A stretch of 33,456 nt of DNA, from contig CAJXVA010000044.1 of the NCBI GenBank assembly GCA_913061055.1, positions 1 through 33,456 on the forward strand. The letters are read 5' to 3'. The stretch is from an uncultured Pseudomonadota bacterium (GTDB lineage Bacteria > Myxococcota_A > Polyangia > Nannocystales > Nannocystaceae). Under the pieces are notes generated by a model. That model made no database searches and had not been told where the DNA came from. It was given only the letters and a program-made list of their open reading frames with translations. The stretch's first letter is position 1; each line of letters starts with the position of its first letter. A program made the translations under genes and the position numbers. Of the stretch, positions 24,803-32,043 are shown piece by piece.

Positions 24803-26173
24803 CTAGGCGACGATGTCGGTCAGCGGGGTGTTGGACTCGAGCGGTCCGCCACCGACGGAGTCTGCGGCGGGGTCGAACGCCTGCAGGCAGGTCAGCAACA
24901 CGTCAGACATGTTGCCGGCTCCGTTCGGGTTGTTGTGGTTGTCGTTCCACGGCGTGGCTTGGTAGTGGATGCCTGGGTGTTGCAGGTATCCGCGGCCGTG
25001 TCCCGCGAGCAGGATGGGCTGACGGCCGACCGCGTGGGATGCACCCGTCGAGCAGTCGCTGGTGGCGTAGATGATCGACGTGTCGAGCAGGGAGTCGCCG
25101 TTGAGGTCCTCGGTCTCGGCGAAGATCTCGAGCAGGTCGGCGAACTTCTGCATCTGGTACGTGACGCCCGCCTGGTACGTGGCGTTGCCCGGCCCCTGGT
25201 GGCTCGCGCTGTGGTGGATTTCCCCAGCGTCGATTTCGTCGAAGACGGTCGCAGACACGAACCGCTTGAGCTGGAATGTCGCGACCCGGGTGATGTCGCA
25301 GGTGAACGCGTAGGCGATCAGGCGCGCCATCGCGTCGTTGGTCTCGGACAGTGGCTCCACGCCGCCGCTGTCCGTGTTTGTCGCGGTCGGGAGGTCCGGC
25401 AAATCACACGTCGGCGGTGTGGCTAGGATCTTCTGCTCGAGCTCGAACACCCCCTCGAGGTGCGCGTCGATCCTTTGCTGGTCCTTGGTGCCCAGGTTGC
25501 CTCGCAGCGCGCCGGCATCTTCGCGGACGTAGTCCAGGATGCTCGTTCGCAGCTCGCTGTCGTCCGGCTTGGGCACGAACTCACCGAACAGCAGCTGCCA
25601 CACCTCTTGAGGGTTGACCTGCGGCGTCTGAGCGACGAGACCACCGCCTTCGGTCTCTCGGTGAGACATGGCGATGTACGTGGTGCCGCCGTCGCCATCG
25701 GTGCTCTCGCGCTTGGAGACGCGGACGTGTGCAGCCCGAATCGGGGTAACGCCTTCGAGCGTGTCGGCGATGCGTTGGTCGATCGTCGGGCCGCCGGCGT
25801 TGGTGTTGAACCCACCGGCCTGCTCGAAGTTGTATCCGTTGAAGCCGGACATTCCTTCGTGGTGCGTGACGATGTTGGTGGACCGGTTCTGCATCCCGGA
25901 GACGACCGAGACGTGGTCCTTGACGTTGGCCAGCGGCATCAGCTGCTCGGAGAGCTGCCAGTCATTGCCAACCTGCTGGGGCTCCCAGCGGTCGATGACC
26001 ATGCCGTCGGCCCAGTACCAGGTCATGAAACGCAGCGGGAGGGCGGCGCCACCGGCGAGGGCATCGCCGTGGCTGTTGAGCATCGCCTCGAGGATCGGAA
26101 GGCCCACAGCGACGGACGCACCGCCGGCCATTCCACGAAGCATGCGGCGTCGGCTTAGCTTGAAGTTGCGCAT
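24803..26173 (-). CDS. DUF1552 protein with Tat signal
   Basis: 456 aa from ATG 26173, with a strong Shine-Dalgarno AAGGAG 7 nt upstream. The N-terminus KLSRRRMLRGMAGGASVAVGLP is a twin-arginine signal, so the folded protein is probably exported by the Tat route. The body matches DUF1552: LRFMTWYWADGMV, VVSGMQNRSTN, HHEGMSGF, IDQRIADTLEG, VATFQLKRFVSATVF, HHSASHQGPG, IIYATSDCSTGASHAVGRQPILLAGHGRG. The fold is believed to be related to alkaline-phosphatase-like or sulfatase-like exported proteins, but no reaction is established. It follows the DUF1592 gene by 23 bp, a pairing common in Planctomycetes and Myxococcota. It converges with eboF across the terminator. Confidence 0.92.
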   Translation of the reverse strand: MRNFKLSRRRMLRGMAGGASVAVGLPILEAMLNSHGDALAGGAALPLRFMTWYWADGMVIDRWEPQQVGNDWQLSEQLMPLANVKDHVSVVSGMQNRSTNIVTHHEGMSGFNGYNFEQAGGFNTNAGGPTIDQRIADTLEGVTPIRAAHVRVSKRESTDGDGGTTYIAMSHRETEGGGLVAQTPQVNPQEVWQLLFGEFVPKPDDSELRTSILDYVREDAGALRGNLGTKDQQRIDAHLEGVFELEQKILATPPTCDLPDLPTATNTDSGGVEPLSETNDAMARLIAYAFTCDITRVATFQLKRFVSATVFDEIDAGEIHHSASHQGPGNATYQAGVTYQMQKFADLLEIFAETEDLNGDSLLDTSIIYATSDCSTGASHAVGRQPILLAGHGRGYLQHPGIHYQATPWNDNHNNPNGAGNMSDVLLTCLQAFDPAADSVGGGPLESNTPLTDIVA

Positions 26174-26196
26174 CTTTGTTCTCCTTAGCGGTGGGC

Positions 26197-27954
26197 CTAC
26201 TTGGGTTCGTCGACGAGACGGAACAGGGGGTGGGCGGCCATTTCGACCAGAAGGGACTGCACGCTGTAGCCGGTGTCGGCGAACGTGAGGCCGAGGTCCT
26301 CGACACCCGGCAGGGATTCCTCGCTGGGCGACTGGCCGAGGCTGCCGCGCATGAGGTTTTCGATGAGGCAGTCGCCGGTGCGGGGGTCGGCAGCGAGGAC
26401 GTCGCCGAGCTCGCGGGCGTCGTTCCACATCCCGATGCCGGCAACTTCGCCGTCGGTTTCGACCGGTTTACCGTTGTCCATCAACCGGAGCGCTCCGATC
26501 GCGCTGTAACGCTCGAATGCGAACCCGAGAGGATCGGTGAGTCCGTGGCAGCTCGCGCACCCGGGCTGATCGAGGTGCATCTCGAGAAGCTCTTTGAGGG
26601 TCAGGTCCTCTCCATCCGGCAGCTCGAGGTCGACGCTGGGGTCCGGTGGGGGGATGTCACTGCACAGGATCCGCTCCTGAATATAGAGGCCTCGCTTGGT
26701 CGGCGAGTTGCGCAGCGGGCCCGACTGCCAGGTCAGGAAGCTGCCCTGCGAGGTGTAGCCGGCACGGAGCTGGTCGTCGGGCCAGTCCACGCGGGCGAAC
26801 AGCTCCCCGGTCCCCGGCGAGGGGATCCCGTACAGCTCGGCGAGGGCGTCGTTCACGTAGGTGTGACGCGCATTGAAGATCTCGCGGAAGTCGGCATCTC
26901 GGTCCCAGACGACGTCGTACAGAAGGAGGAGGGTCTCGTCCTTCATCATCTCGCCGAGCTCGGGGCTGAACTCTGGGAACACCTCGGCGTTCTTCGGCGC
27001 GTCGGCAAGGCTGCGCAGACGGAGGGCTTCGGAGAAGAACCCCTCGAGCGCGGTCCGAGCCTCGGGGTTGGCGACCATCTGGACCGCTTGAGCTCGAACT
27101 TGCTCGGCGGTGTCGAGCTGACCCGACTCCGCCGCGTCGAGGAGCTCGAGCGTCGGCGTGTGGCCCGTGAGGAAGAACGACATTCGTGATGCCAGCTCGA
27201 CTCCGGTGAGGTGGCGATAGCCTGACCCGTCGTCCGCCTCTCCAACCTCTTGGATGTAGAGGAACGATGGCGCCTGAAGAATCGCCATCAGCTCGTAGCG
27301 AAGCCCGGTCATGAACGCGCCGTCGTCAGCCCACTGCTGACCCGCGGCTCCGACGGCCGCGATACTCTCGATTTCATCGGCGGCGAGGGAGCGCCGGTAC
27401 GCAAACCGGCCGAGCGTGGTGGCGACCTCGCGATAGCAGGCCGCGTTGGCGTTCTCGGAGACACAAGGGACCAGCGCCTGGAGCTCGGCGGGGCTCTCCA
27501 GCACCGCGTCGGCGACCGCAGCCGCCGAGCGTTCGTAGAGCTCGATGGTGTCGGCGGGTAGCGCGAGGATGGATGCACCCACCGCATCGAACCCCTCTTG
27601 GGCGATGTCCGCGGGGGGATTCGCGGCCGCCGCAGCGGCGTCGCCGAGCATCACGTCGATGGAGGCCGTGTACTCACGAGAGGTGAGCTTCCGCATCCCT
27701 CCGGGCAGCGGTACGAATCCCTCAGGGTTCGGCCCGTCGGTATCGCTATCGGTGTCGCCGTCGGTGTCGCTGTCCGTTCCGGACATCGTCCCCGAAGGGT
27801 CCGTGGGCATGGTCTCTGAGTTTCCGGTGCCGCTTTCGGTGTCCGTCTCGCCGGCGCCTGACGGGTCTTCGTTGCAGCCCGCCGCGACGAGGGCCAGCAG
27901 TCCGAGCGTCACGAGGGGGCGGGACGTGGAGAGGTTTCGGGTTCTCAATTTCAA
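26197..27954 (-). CDS. DUF1592/DUF1588/DUF1585 lipoprotein with c-type heme motif
   Basis: 585 aa from TTG 27954, chosen because GAGGAG lies 7 nt upstream; an open extension to 28020 has no such site. The signal peptide ends in the lipobox LVAAGC and an Asp/Ser/Thr/Gly linker follows. The domain order is DUF1587-like (MRKLTSREYTASIDVMLGD), DUF1595-like (FAYRRSLAADEIESI), DUF1592 (LTGVELASRMSFFLTG), DUF1588 (GSFLTWQSGPLRNSPTKRGLYIQERILC) and DUF1585 at the C-terminus. A CASCH motif (466-470) is a c-type heme site, so this is likely a membrane-attached periplasmic or outer-membrane heme protein acting with the DUF1552 partner. Related planctomycete proteins carry cytochrome domains. The reaction is unknown. 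Confidence 0.9.
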   Translation of the reverse strand: MKLRTRNLSTSRPLVTLGLLALVAAGCNEDPSGAGETDTESGTGNSETMPTDPSGTMSGTDSDTDGDTDSDTDGPNPEGFVPLPGGMRKLTSREYTASIDVMLGDAAAAAANPPADIAQEGFDAVGASILALPADTIELYERSAAAVADAVLESPAELQALVPCVSENANAACYREVATTLGRFAYRRSLAADEIESIAAVGAAGQQWADDGAFMTGLRYELMAILQAPSFLYIQEVGEADDGSGYRHLTGVELASRMSFFLTGHTPTLELLDAAESGQLDTAEQVRAQAVQMVANPEARTALEGFFSEALRLRSLADAPKNAEVFPEFSPELGEMMKDETLLLLYDVVWDRDADFREIFNARHTYVNDALAELYGIPSPGTGELFARVDWPDDQLRAGYTSQGSFLTWQSGPLRNSPTKRGLYIQERILCSDIPPPDPSVDLELPDGEDLTLKELLEMHLDQPGCASCHGLTDPLGFAFERYSAIGALRLMDNGKPVETDGEVAGIGMWNDARELGDVLAADPRTGDCLIENLMRGSLGQSPSEESLPGVEDLGLTFADTGYSVQSLLVEMAAHPLFRLVDEPK

Positions 27955-28130
27955 CGCAGAGCTCCTCGGATCCGTGTGCGCCCTTGCAGGCCTTTCGTGC
28001 ATGGCCCGACCGCCATGCAACCTTCAGCGGTTTCGCATAAACCCGAAACCCGCCGCCTGCGGCAACTCTACCTCCGATTCCTCGCGCACGGGCCGTCCGA
28101 ACTTGCGCCTGCAGCATTGCGCGTGTTGCG

Positions 28131-29501
28131 ATGGACCTGGTGTCTGCCGGACCTGCGCCAGTGAAAGATGCATACCTACATTGCCCGAGGTGCCTCCTGC
28201 GCTTGGGCTGGGCCGATGCAAGCCAGGGCTGCGCCGAGTGCACCCGCTCGGCACGGGTGGTTGGCGACATCCCAGTCCTCGTCTCGGACCCCTCCGAGAT
28301 GGTCCGCGACTGGGGTGCCCAGCGGGCTCTGTTCTCCCGTGAGACGCGTGCGACCCGTGATGTGGTCCTTGCGCAGCTCGCCGGTCAGGCTCTCCCCGCC
28401 ACGACCCGGACTCGACTCCAACGTCTCTACGACCGTCTCGGCCGACACCTCGGTGAGGTCGAGGCGCTGTACGAAGCCGCGGGTGTCCCGGCGGTGGATG
28501 AGCCGGTGTCGCGCGGTGAGCGCGTCCCCGGGGAGGGGATCGCGACGGCGTACTTTGACCAGATTCATCGGGATTGGGGCTGGGACACGGACGAGCCCGG
28601 GGCCGCGCTCGAGATCGTTCTGGAGGTGCTCGGGGACCGGCGACCTCAACGGATGTTGGTGCTCGGGGCGGGGGCGTGCCGATTGCCGTACGAGCTGCAT
28701 CGCGCGGCAGGGCTCGAGACCACCGTCGCGATCGACATCAACCCGGTTCCGTTCTTCGTTGCCCGGCGGGTGATCGCCGGCCAGAGCGTTGCACTCACCG
28801 AGTTCCCTCGATGCCCGCGCGACAGCCATGCGGTCGCCGTCGACCGAACGCTGCGCAGCTCGAACCCCGGTGCCGACGGGTTTCACCTGTTGTTTGCCGA
28901 TGGGCTCGAGCCACCGGTGCCCGACGCTTCGTTCGACCTGGTCCTCACGCCCTGGTTCATCGATCAGGTGCCCAAGGACCTCGCCACGCTCCTGCCGACG
29001 ATCCATCGGGTCCTTCGAGCGGGCGGCGCGTGGCTCAACCACGGACCGCTGCTTTATCAGCCGACGCACACGCAACCCGCCCATCGATACCGAGAAGACG
29101 AGGTCCACGAGCTGACCCAGGCGGCTGGGTTCTCGCTGGCCCGGCACCGCTGGGACCGCCTGCTCTACATGCAAAGCCCCGCCGGCTCGCAGGGCAGAAC
29201 CGAGGGCATCGCGACGTTTCTTGCGGAGAAGAAAGACCGGCCGGGTCGCGGTGCTGTCGAGGCCGAAGCCCCGGGCTGGCTCGAGGACGCTACGCTCGCT
29301 GTGCCTCGGTGGCCCGAACTCGACGGCTACCAGCCTCCGCATCCCATGTTCGCAGCGGTCGCGAGCCTGATCGACGGGAGTCGATCGTCACAGATGATCG
29401 CGGACGAGATGGTCCGCCGGTTCAGCCTGCCCGCGGATGCGGCGCTTGGGGGGGTGACGACGTGCCTGGCAGAAATGTGGAGGGCCAGACGTTCGCAATG
29501 A
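28131..29501 (+). CDS. SAM methyltransferase with N-terminal zinc ribbon and PqqD-like C-terminus (N2227-like core)
   Basis: 456 aa from ATG 28131; GTG 28140 and GTG 28161 are in-frame alternatives. A Cys4 element (CPRC near residue 18, CAEC about 15 residues later) resembles the Trm112-like zinc ribbon at the start of many methyltransferases. The catalytic part has RMLVLGAGACRLPYELH (motif I), VAIDINPVPF, then DLVLTPWFIDQVPKDLATLLPTIHRVLRAGGAWLNHGPLLY. That last block resembles the carnosine N-methyltransferase family (N2227-like). The C-terminal FAAVASLIDGSRSSQMIADEMVRRFSLPADAALGGV resembles a PqqD-like helical domain. The substrate is unknown. It lies between the two ebo blocks, divergent from the DUF1592 gene (176 bp between starts), and ends in a hairpin spanning its stop codon. 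Confidence 0.85.
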   Translation: MDLVSAGPAPVKDAYLHCPRCLLRLGWADASQGCAECTRSARVVGDIPVLVSDPSEMVRDWGAQRALFSRETRATRDVVLAQLAGQALPATTRTRLQRLYDRLGRHLGEVEALYEAAGVPAVDEPVSRGERVPGEGIATAYFDQIHRDWGWDTDEPGAALEIVLEVLGDRRPQRMLVLGAGACRLPYELHRAAGLETTVAIDINPVPFFVARRVIAGQSVALTEFPRCPRDSHAVAVDRTLRSSNPGADGFHLLFADGLEPPVPDASFDLVLTPWFIDQVPKDLATLLPTIHRVLRAGGAWLNHGPLLYQPTHTQPAHRYREDEVHELTQAAGFSLARHRWDRLLYMQSPAGSQGRTEGIATFLAEKKDRPGRGAVEAEAPGWLEDATLAVPRWPELDGYQPPHPMFAAVASLIDGSRSSQMIADEMVRRFSLPADAALGGVTTCLAEMWRARRSQ

Positions 29502-29514
29502 ACGACTGGCCCTC
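29480..29514. terminator. Hairpin across the methyltransferase stop codon (candidate bidirectional terminator)
   Basis: GAGGGCCAG (29480-29488) pairs with CTGGCCCTC (29506-29514). Inside, after an A-A mismatch, CGTTC pairs with GAACG around a 5-nt GCAAT loop. The structure contains the TGA stop at 29499-29501. No T-run follows on either strand, so it may act as a transcript end-stabiliser or weak terminator between the convergent genes. Confidence 0.6.
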
Positions 29515-29536
29515 GGTCGCATCGTGTCGCTGGCGG

Positions 29537-29953
29537 CTAGCGCAGCGCGTACTTCGTCGCGCGGGCTTTGCCCTGGTACGTCACTTTGCCCTCTTCGATG
29601 AGACGGTTGAGGGACGTGCGCAACTGAAGTGGGGTTCCGCCGATCGCCTTGCGGAGCTTCGAGGAACCGATGGGCTTCTTCGAAGCCGACACCGCATCAA
29701 AGACCGCGATGTCGTAGGCCGCGCGGCCTTCTGGCGTGCGGGTGTTGACGTTCTTGCTACCACCGGTGCTCGATCCACCTGCCGCCTTTGCGGCCGTTTT
29801 CTTGGCAGCAGCTCCAGGAGCTGCTGGTTTGCTTCCACCCGATTTCCCCGGGAGCGCCCAAGCGATAATCTGACTGACCGACTTTCCGCTTCGGTCCGCG
29901 AGTTCGGAGATCGTCATGGAACCGACGAACTCTTCGAGAGGGGATTGAGCCAT
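29537..29953 (-). CDS. Small winged-helix-like DNA-binding protein with Ala/Lys linker
   Basis: 138 aa from ATG 29953. An N-terminal segment (EEFVGSMTISELADRSGKSVSQIIAWAL) looks like a short helix-turn-helix. A flexible Lys/Ala/Gly/Ser linker (about 40-68) follows. The C-terminal domain (YDIAVFDAVSASKKPIGSSKLRKAIGGTPLQLRTSLNRLIEEGKVTYQGKARATKYALR) has the helix-helix-helix-wing pattern of a winged helix, with a recognition-helix-like LRTSLNRLIEEGKV. Histone-H1-like or MarR-like activity is possible. I did not recognise an exact family. It is 42 bp behind eboC on the same strand, so it may be the last gene of the eboDEC unit or have its own promoter. Most sequence evidence is compositional and pattern-based. 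Confidence 0.75.
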   Translation of the reverse strand: MAQSPLEEFVGSMTISELADRSGKSVSQIIAWALPGKSGGSKPAAPGAAAKKTAAKAAGGSSTGGSKNVNTRTPEGRAAYDIAVFDAVSASKKPIGSSKLRKAIGGTPLQLRTSLNRLIEEGKVTYQGKARATKYALR

Positions 29954-29995
29954 ACGGATGTGTAGCGGCTCGCTGGCTCATTCGCAATTCGAGAC

Positions 29996-30844
29996 TCAGG
30001 TGCCGGCGATCCGCGATTGTGCAGCCAGGGATGCCCCGAAGGCCGCAACGCAAACGAGTGCCAGGCCCGTCGCACCGCAGTTCGCGATGACCATCGCGTC
30101 GAGCAGCGCGATACCGGCAATCAGAGCGCCGATGGCTTGCCGAATCTTCTGCGGTTTCCCGCTGCGAATCAGGGAGATCGCCCTTTGTACCCACATCGCG
30201 TAGCCGCCCAAGAACGAGCGCAACCATGGAGCGCCTGACCACGTCAGCAACAGGGCCACGACTGGTGCTACGAGCCCCAGAAGTGGAGCCCAGCGCCCCA
30301 TCCCGCCGCTGCTCTCAAACTTGGCAGCGTAGGTGAGGCCCAGGACGTATCCCATCAAAAGCAGCGCGCCGATCCACACCCCGGACTCCGGGGTTGCGGT
30401 GACCGCAAATGCCCCAATCGCATACACACCAAAGCGGCAAAGACCCATGACGACTGGGCTCAATGCATTTTGTTTGTGCCAAGCGTTGTAGGCAACGATG
30501 GCCGCACAGGTCGCCAGGGCGGCAAGCCCCGCAGCGGGGCGCGTTATGAATGCTAGGATCGCGCCCAGGACGAGTAACCCGTATCCCCAACGCCACACGG
30601 TGGTGCGCGACACTTCGCCAGCGGGAATTGGCCTCTCAGGGCGCTCCTGGGCGTCGATCTCCGCATCAAACGCGTCGTTGAGGAACATGCCTCCGACGTA
30701 CAGCGACGACGCGGCGAAGGCCGCAAGGACCAAGAGGGACGGCGCAAGGGCGCCTCCGGAGAGCGCGGCGGCGGCGAGGACGTTGGTCCAGACCGTGGGG
30801 AGGTTGGAGGTTCGACCAAGCCGGAGTGCAGTGTTGAGGTTCAT
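29996..30844 (-). CDS. eboC: EboC, UbiA-family prenyltransferase-like membrane protein
   Basis: 282 aa with about seven to nine hydrophobic segments. The first Asp-rich motif is NDAFDAEIDAQERPERPIP (NDxxDxxxD), the prenyl-diphosphate/Mg2+ site of the UbiA superfamily, in the first loop after SLYVGGMF. A typical second Asp motif (DxxxD) is not obvious; the corresponding loop reads KFESSGGMGRW. The EboC branch of UbiA proteins has this divergence from true prenyltransferases, as far as I can judge from memory. The protein should sit in the cytoplasmic membrane and is the only integral membrane protein of the ebo set, so it is the natural candidate for handling a lipid-linked or translocated substrate. 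The start overlaps the eboE stop (ATGA). Confidence 0.92.
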   Translation of the reverse strand: MNLNTALRLGRTSNLPTVWTNVLAAAALSGGALAPSLLVLAAFAASSLYVGGMFLNDAFDAEIDAQERPERPIPAGEVSRTTVWRWGYGLLVLGAILAFITRPAAGLAALATCAAIVAYNAWHKQNALSPVVMGLCRFGVYAIGAFAVTATPESGVWIGALLLMGYVLGLTYAAKFESSGGMGRWAPLLGLVAPVVALLLTWSGAPWLRSFLGGYAMWVQRAISLIRSGKPQKIRQAIGALIAGIALLDAMVIANCGATGLALVCVAAFGASLAAQSRIAGT

Positions 30845-32043
30845 TGAGAGTGCCAAAGTGCGCGCGTCCATTGCAGTTCTCTTGCAATGGACGCGGAGCG
30901 TGAAAGCTCGCGCAAGTTCGGAGGAAGTACGGACCACGTATAGGTCTCGACTTCGAAATGAGCGCAAGCACTGCGCAATTCAGGGAGCGCGGAAGCGATG
31001 AAGTCTGTGGTTGCACTCAAGGGAGCCTGGAGGCGCGAGAACACCGGAACGTGGAGGTGCACTCTCCACGGGCCGTGGGCGATCAGTCCCTGCCGCGCGC
31101 GATCGAGGGCCTCGGGGAGGTCGAGGATCCGGACCAGCCCCGCGTCGGTCTCGACGACGACCTGGTGCAGGTACGTATCTTCGGCGAACGCCTCCAGGTC
31201 CTCGAGTCCGGCTGCCGTCGGCTCGGCGAGTTCGAGGCCCGCGGTCACCTGGACCTTCGCGATGCGGATCCCCGCAGCCTGCAGCTGGCGGGCCCCTGCG
31301 GCTGGATCCTCGAACTCGACCGCAGCGTGGCAGGTGTCGAAGCAGACCCCCAGATGACGGCGCAGGGCCACCTCGGCCTCGCTCGTGGTGCAGCCGCCGC
31401 GCTTGGCGAACAGCTCCCGTCCCGCCGCGGAGAACACGGTGTCCTCGAAGAACCGGATCGCTTCTTCGGTCGTCTCGAGCATGCACATCGGTTCGGGCTC
31501 GAGACCCAGGCAAAGGTCCAGGCCTGCGGTTTCGCTCCAGTACCGACAGCGAAGGGCGGCGGTGATGAGCCCTGCCAACAACGAACTCGGATTGCTCGCG
31601 GCTGGATCGAACCGGAACGCGCCGGGGACGGTGCTGATCGAACCGGTTGTTCCGTCGGGAACGAGCTGCGCCAAGGTGTCGATGAGGTCGAGCGTGTATT
31701 GGACGCGTTGGGGTGTGGACCAATCGGGTCGATAGACCTCTTCTTTCACGGGTGTTCCGTGAAAGGGCCCATAGGGGAATCCATTAAGCGTGAAGACATA
31801 CGCGTCATTGGCATCCATCCAAGCGCGAAAGGAATCCAGCGCCTGGGGGTCGCGGAGGGCCCGGGCTGCGACGGCGGACAGACGCAAGCCGAGTCCAAAA
31901 GCGCCTTCAAACGCCATCTCTTCCCGAATCTGCGGGACATGCACTGCGAGCGCGGCTGCGACTTCGGGCCACGACTCTCCGGGGTGAATGTTGGAGCAAT
32001 ACGTCAGGTGCGCGGTATCGCCCGTGCTGGACTCGAGCTTCAT
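30841..32043 (-). CDS. eboE: EboE, TIM-barrel (xylose-isomerase-like) metabolite traffic protein
   Basis: 400 aa. It opens with HLTYCSNIHPGESWPEV, which is characteristic of EboE, followed by FGLGLRLSAVAARAL, VFTLNGFPYGPFHGTPVKEEVYRPDW and LGLEPEPMCMLETTEEAIRFFED. Then come HLGVCFDTCHAAVEFEDP, KVQVTAG and VHLHVPVF. The Glu, Asp/His and His residues at the ends of these strands fit the metal-binding site of sugar-isomerase-like AP-endonuclease family 2 TIM barrels. The family is annotated as involved in metabolite traffic, but its reaction is not established. It overlaps eboD at its start and eboC at its end by 4 bp each (ATGA), so the three are one translationally coupled unit. Parts of the gene (about 30900-30990 and 31740-31810) seem lower in GC than the surroundings. 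Confidence 0.93.
   Translation of the reverse strand: MKLESSTGDTAHLTYCSNIHPGESWPEVAAALAVHVPQIREEMAFEGAFGLGLRLSAVAARALRDPQALDSFRAWMDANDAYVFTLNGFPYGPFHGTPVKEEVYRPDWSTPQRVQYTLDLIDTLAQLVPDGTTGSISTVPGAFRFDPAASNPSSLLAGLITAALRCRYWSETAGLDLCLGLEPEPMCMLETTEEAIRFFEDTVFSAAGRELFAKRGGCTTSEAEVALRRHLGVCFDTCHAAVEFEDPAAGARQLQAAGIRIAKVQVTAGLELAEPTAAGLEDLEAFAEDTYLHQVVVETDAGLVRILDLPEALDRARQGLIAHGPWRVHLHVPVFSRLQAPLSATTDFIASALPELRSACAHFEVETYTWSVLPPNLRELSRSASIARELQWTRALWHSQ

Noticed and set aside
28021..28130. Gap between the DUF1592 and methyltransferase genes
   Set aside because: No gene, clear hexamer pair or strong repeat was seen. It must hold divergent promoters, but none could be pinpointed.
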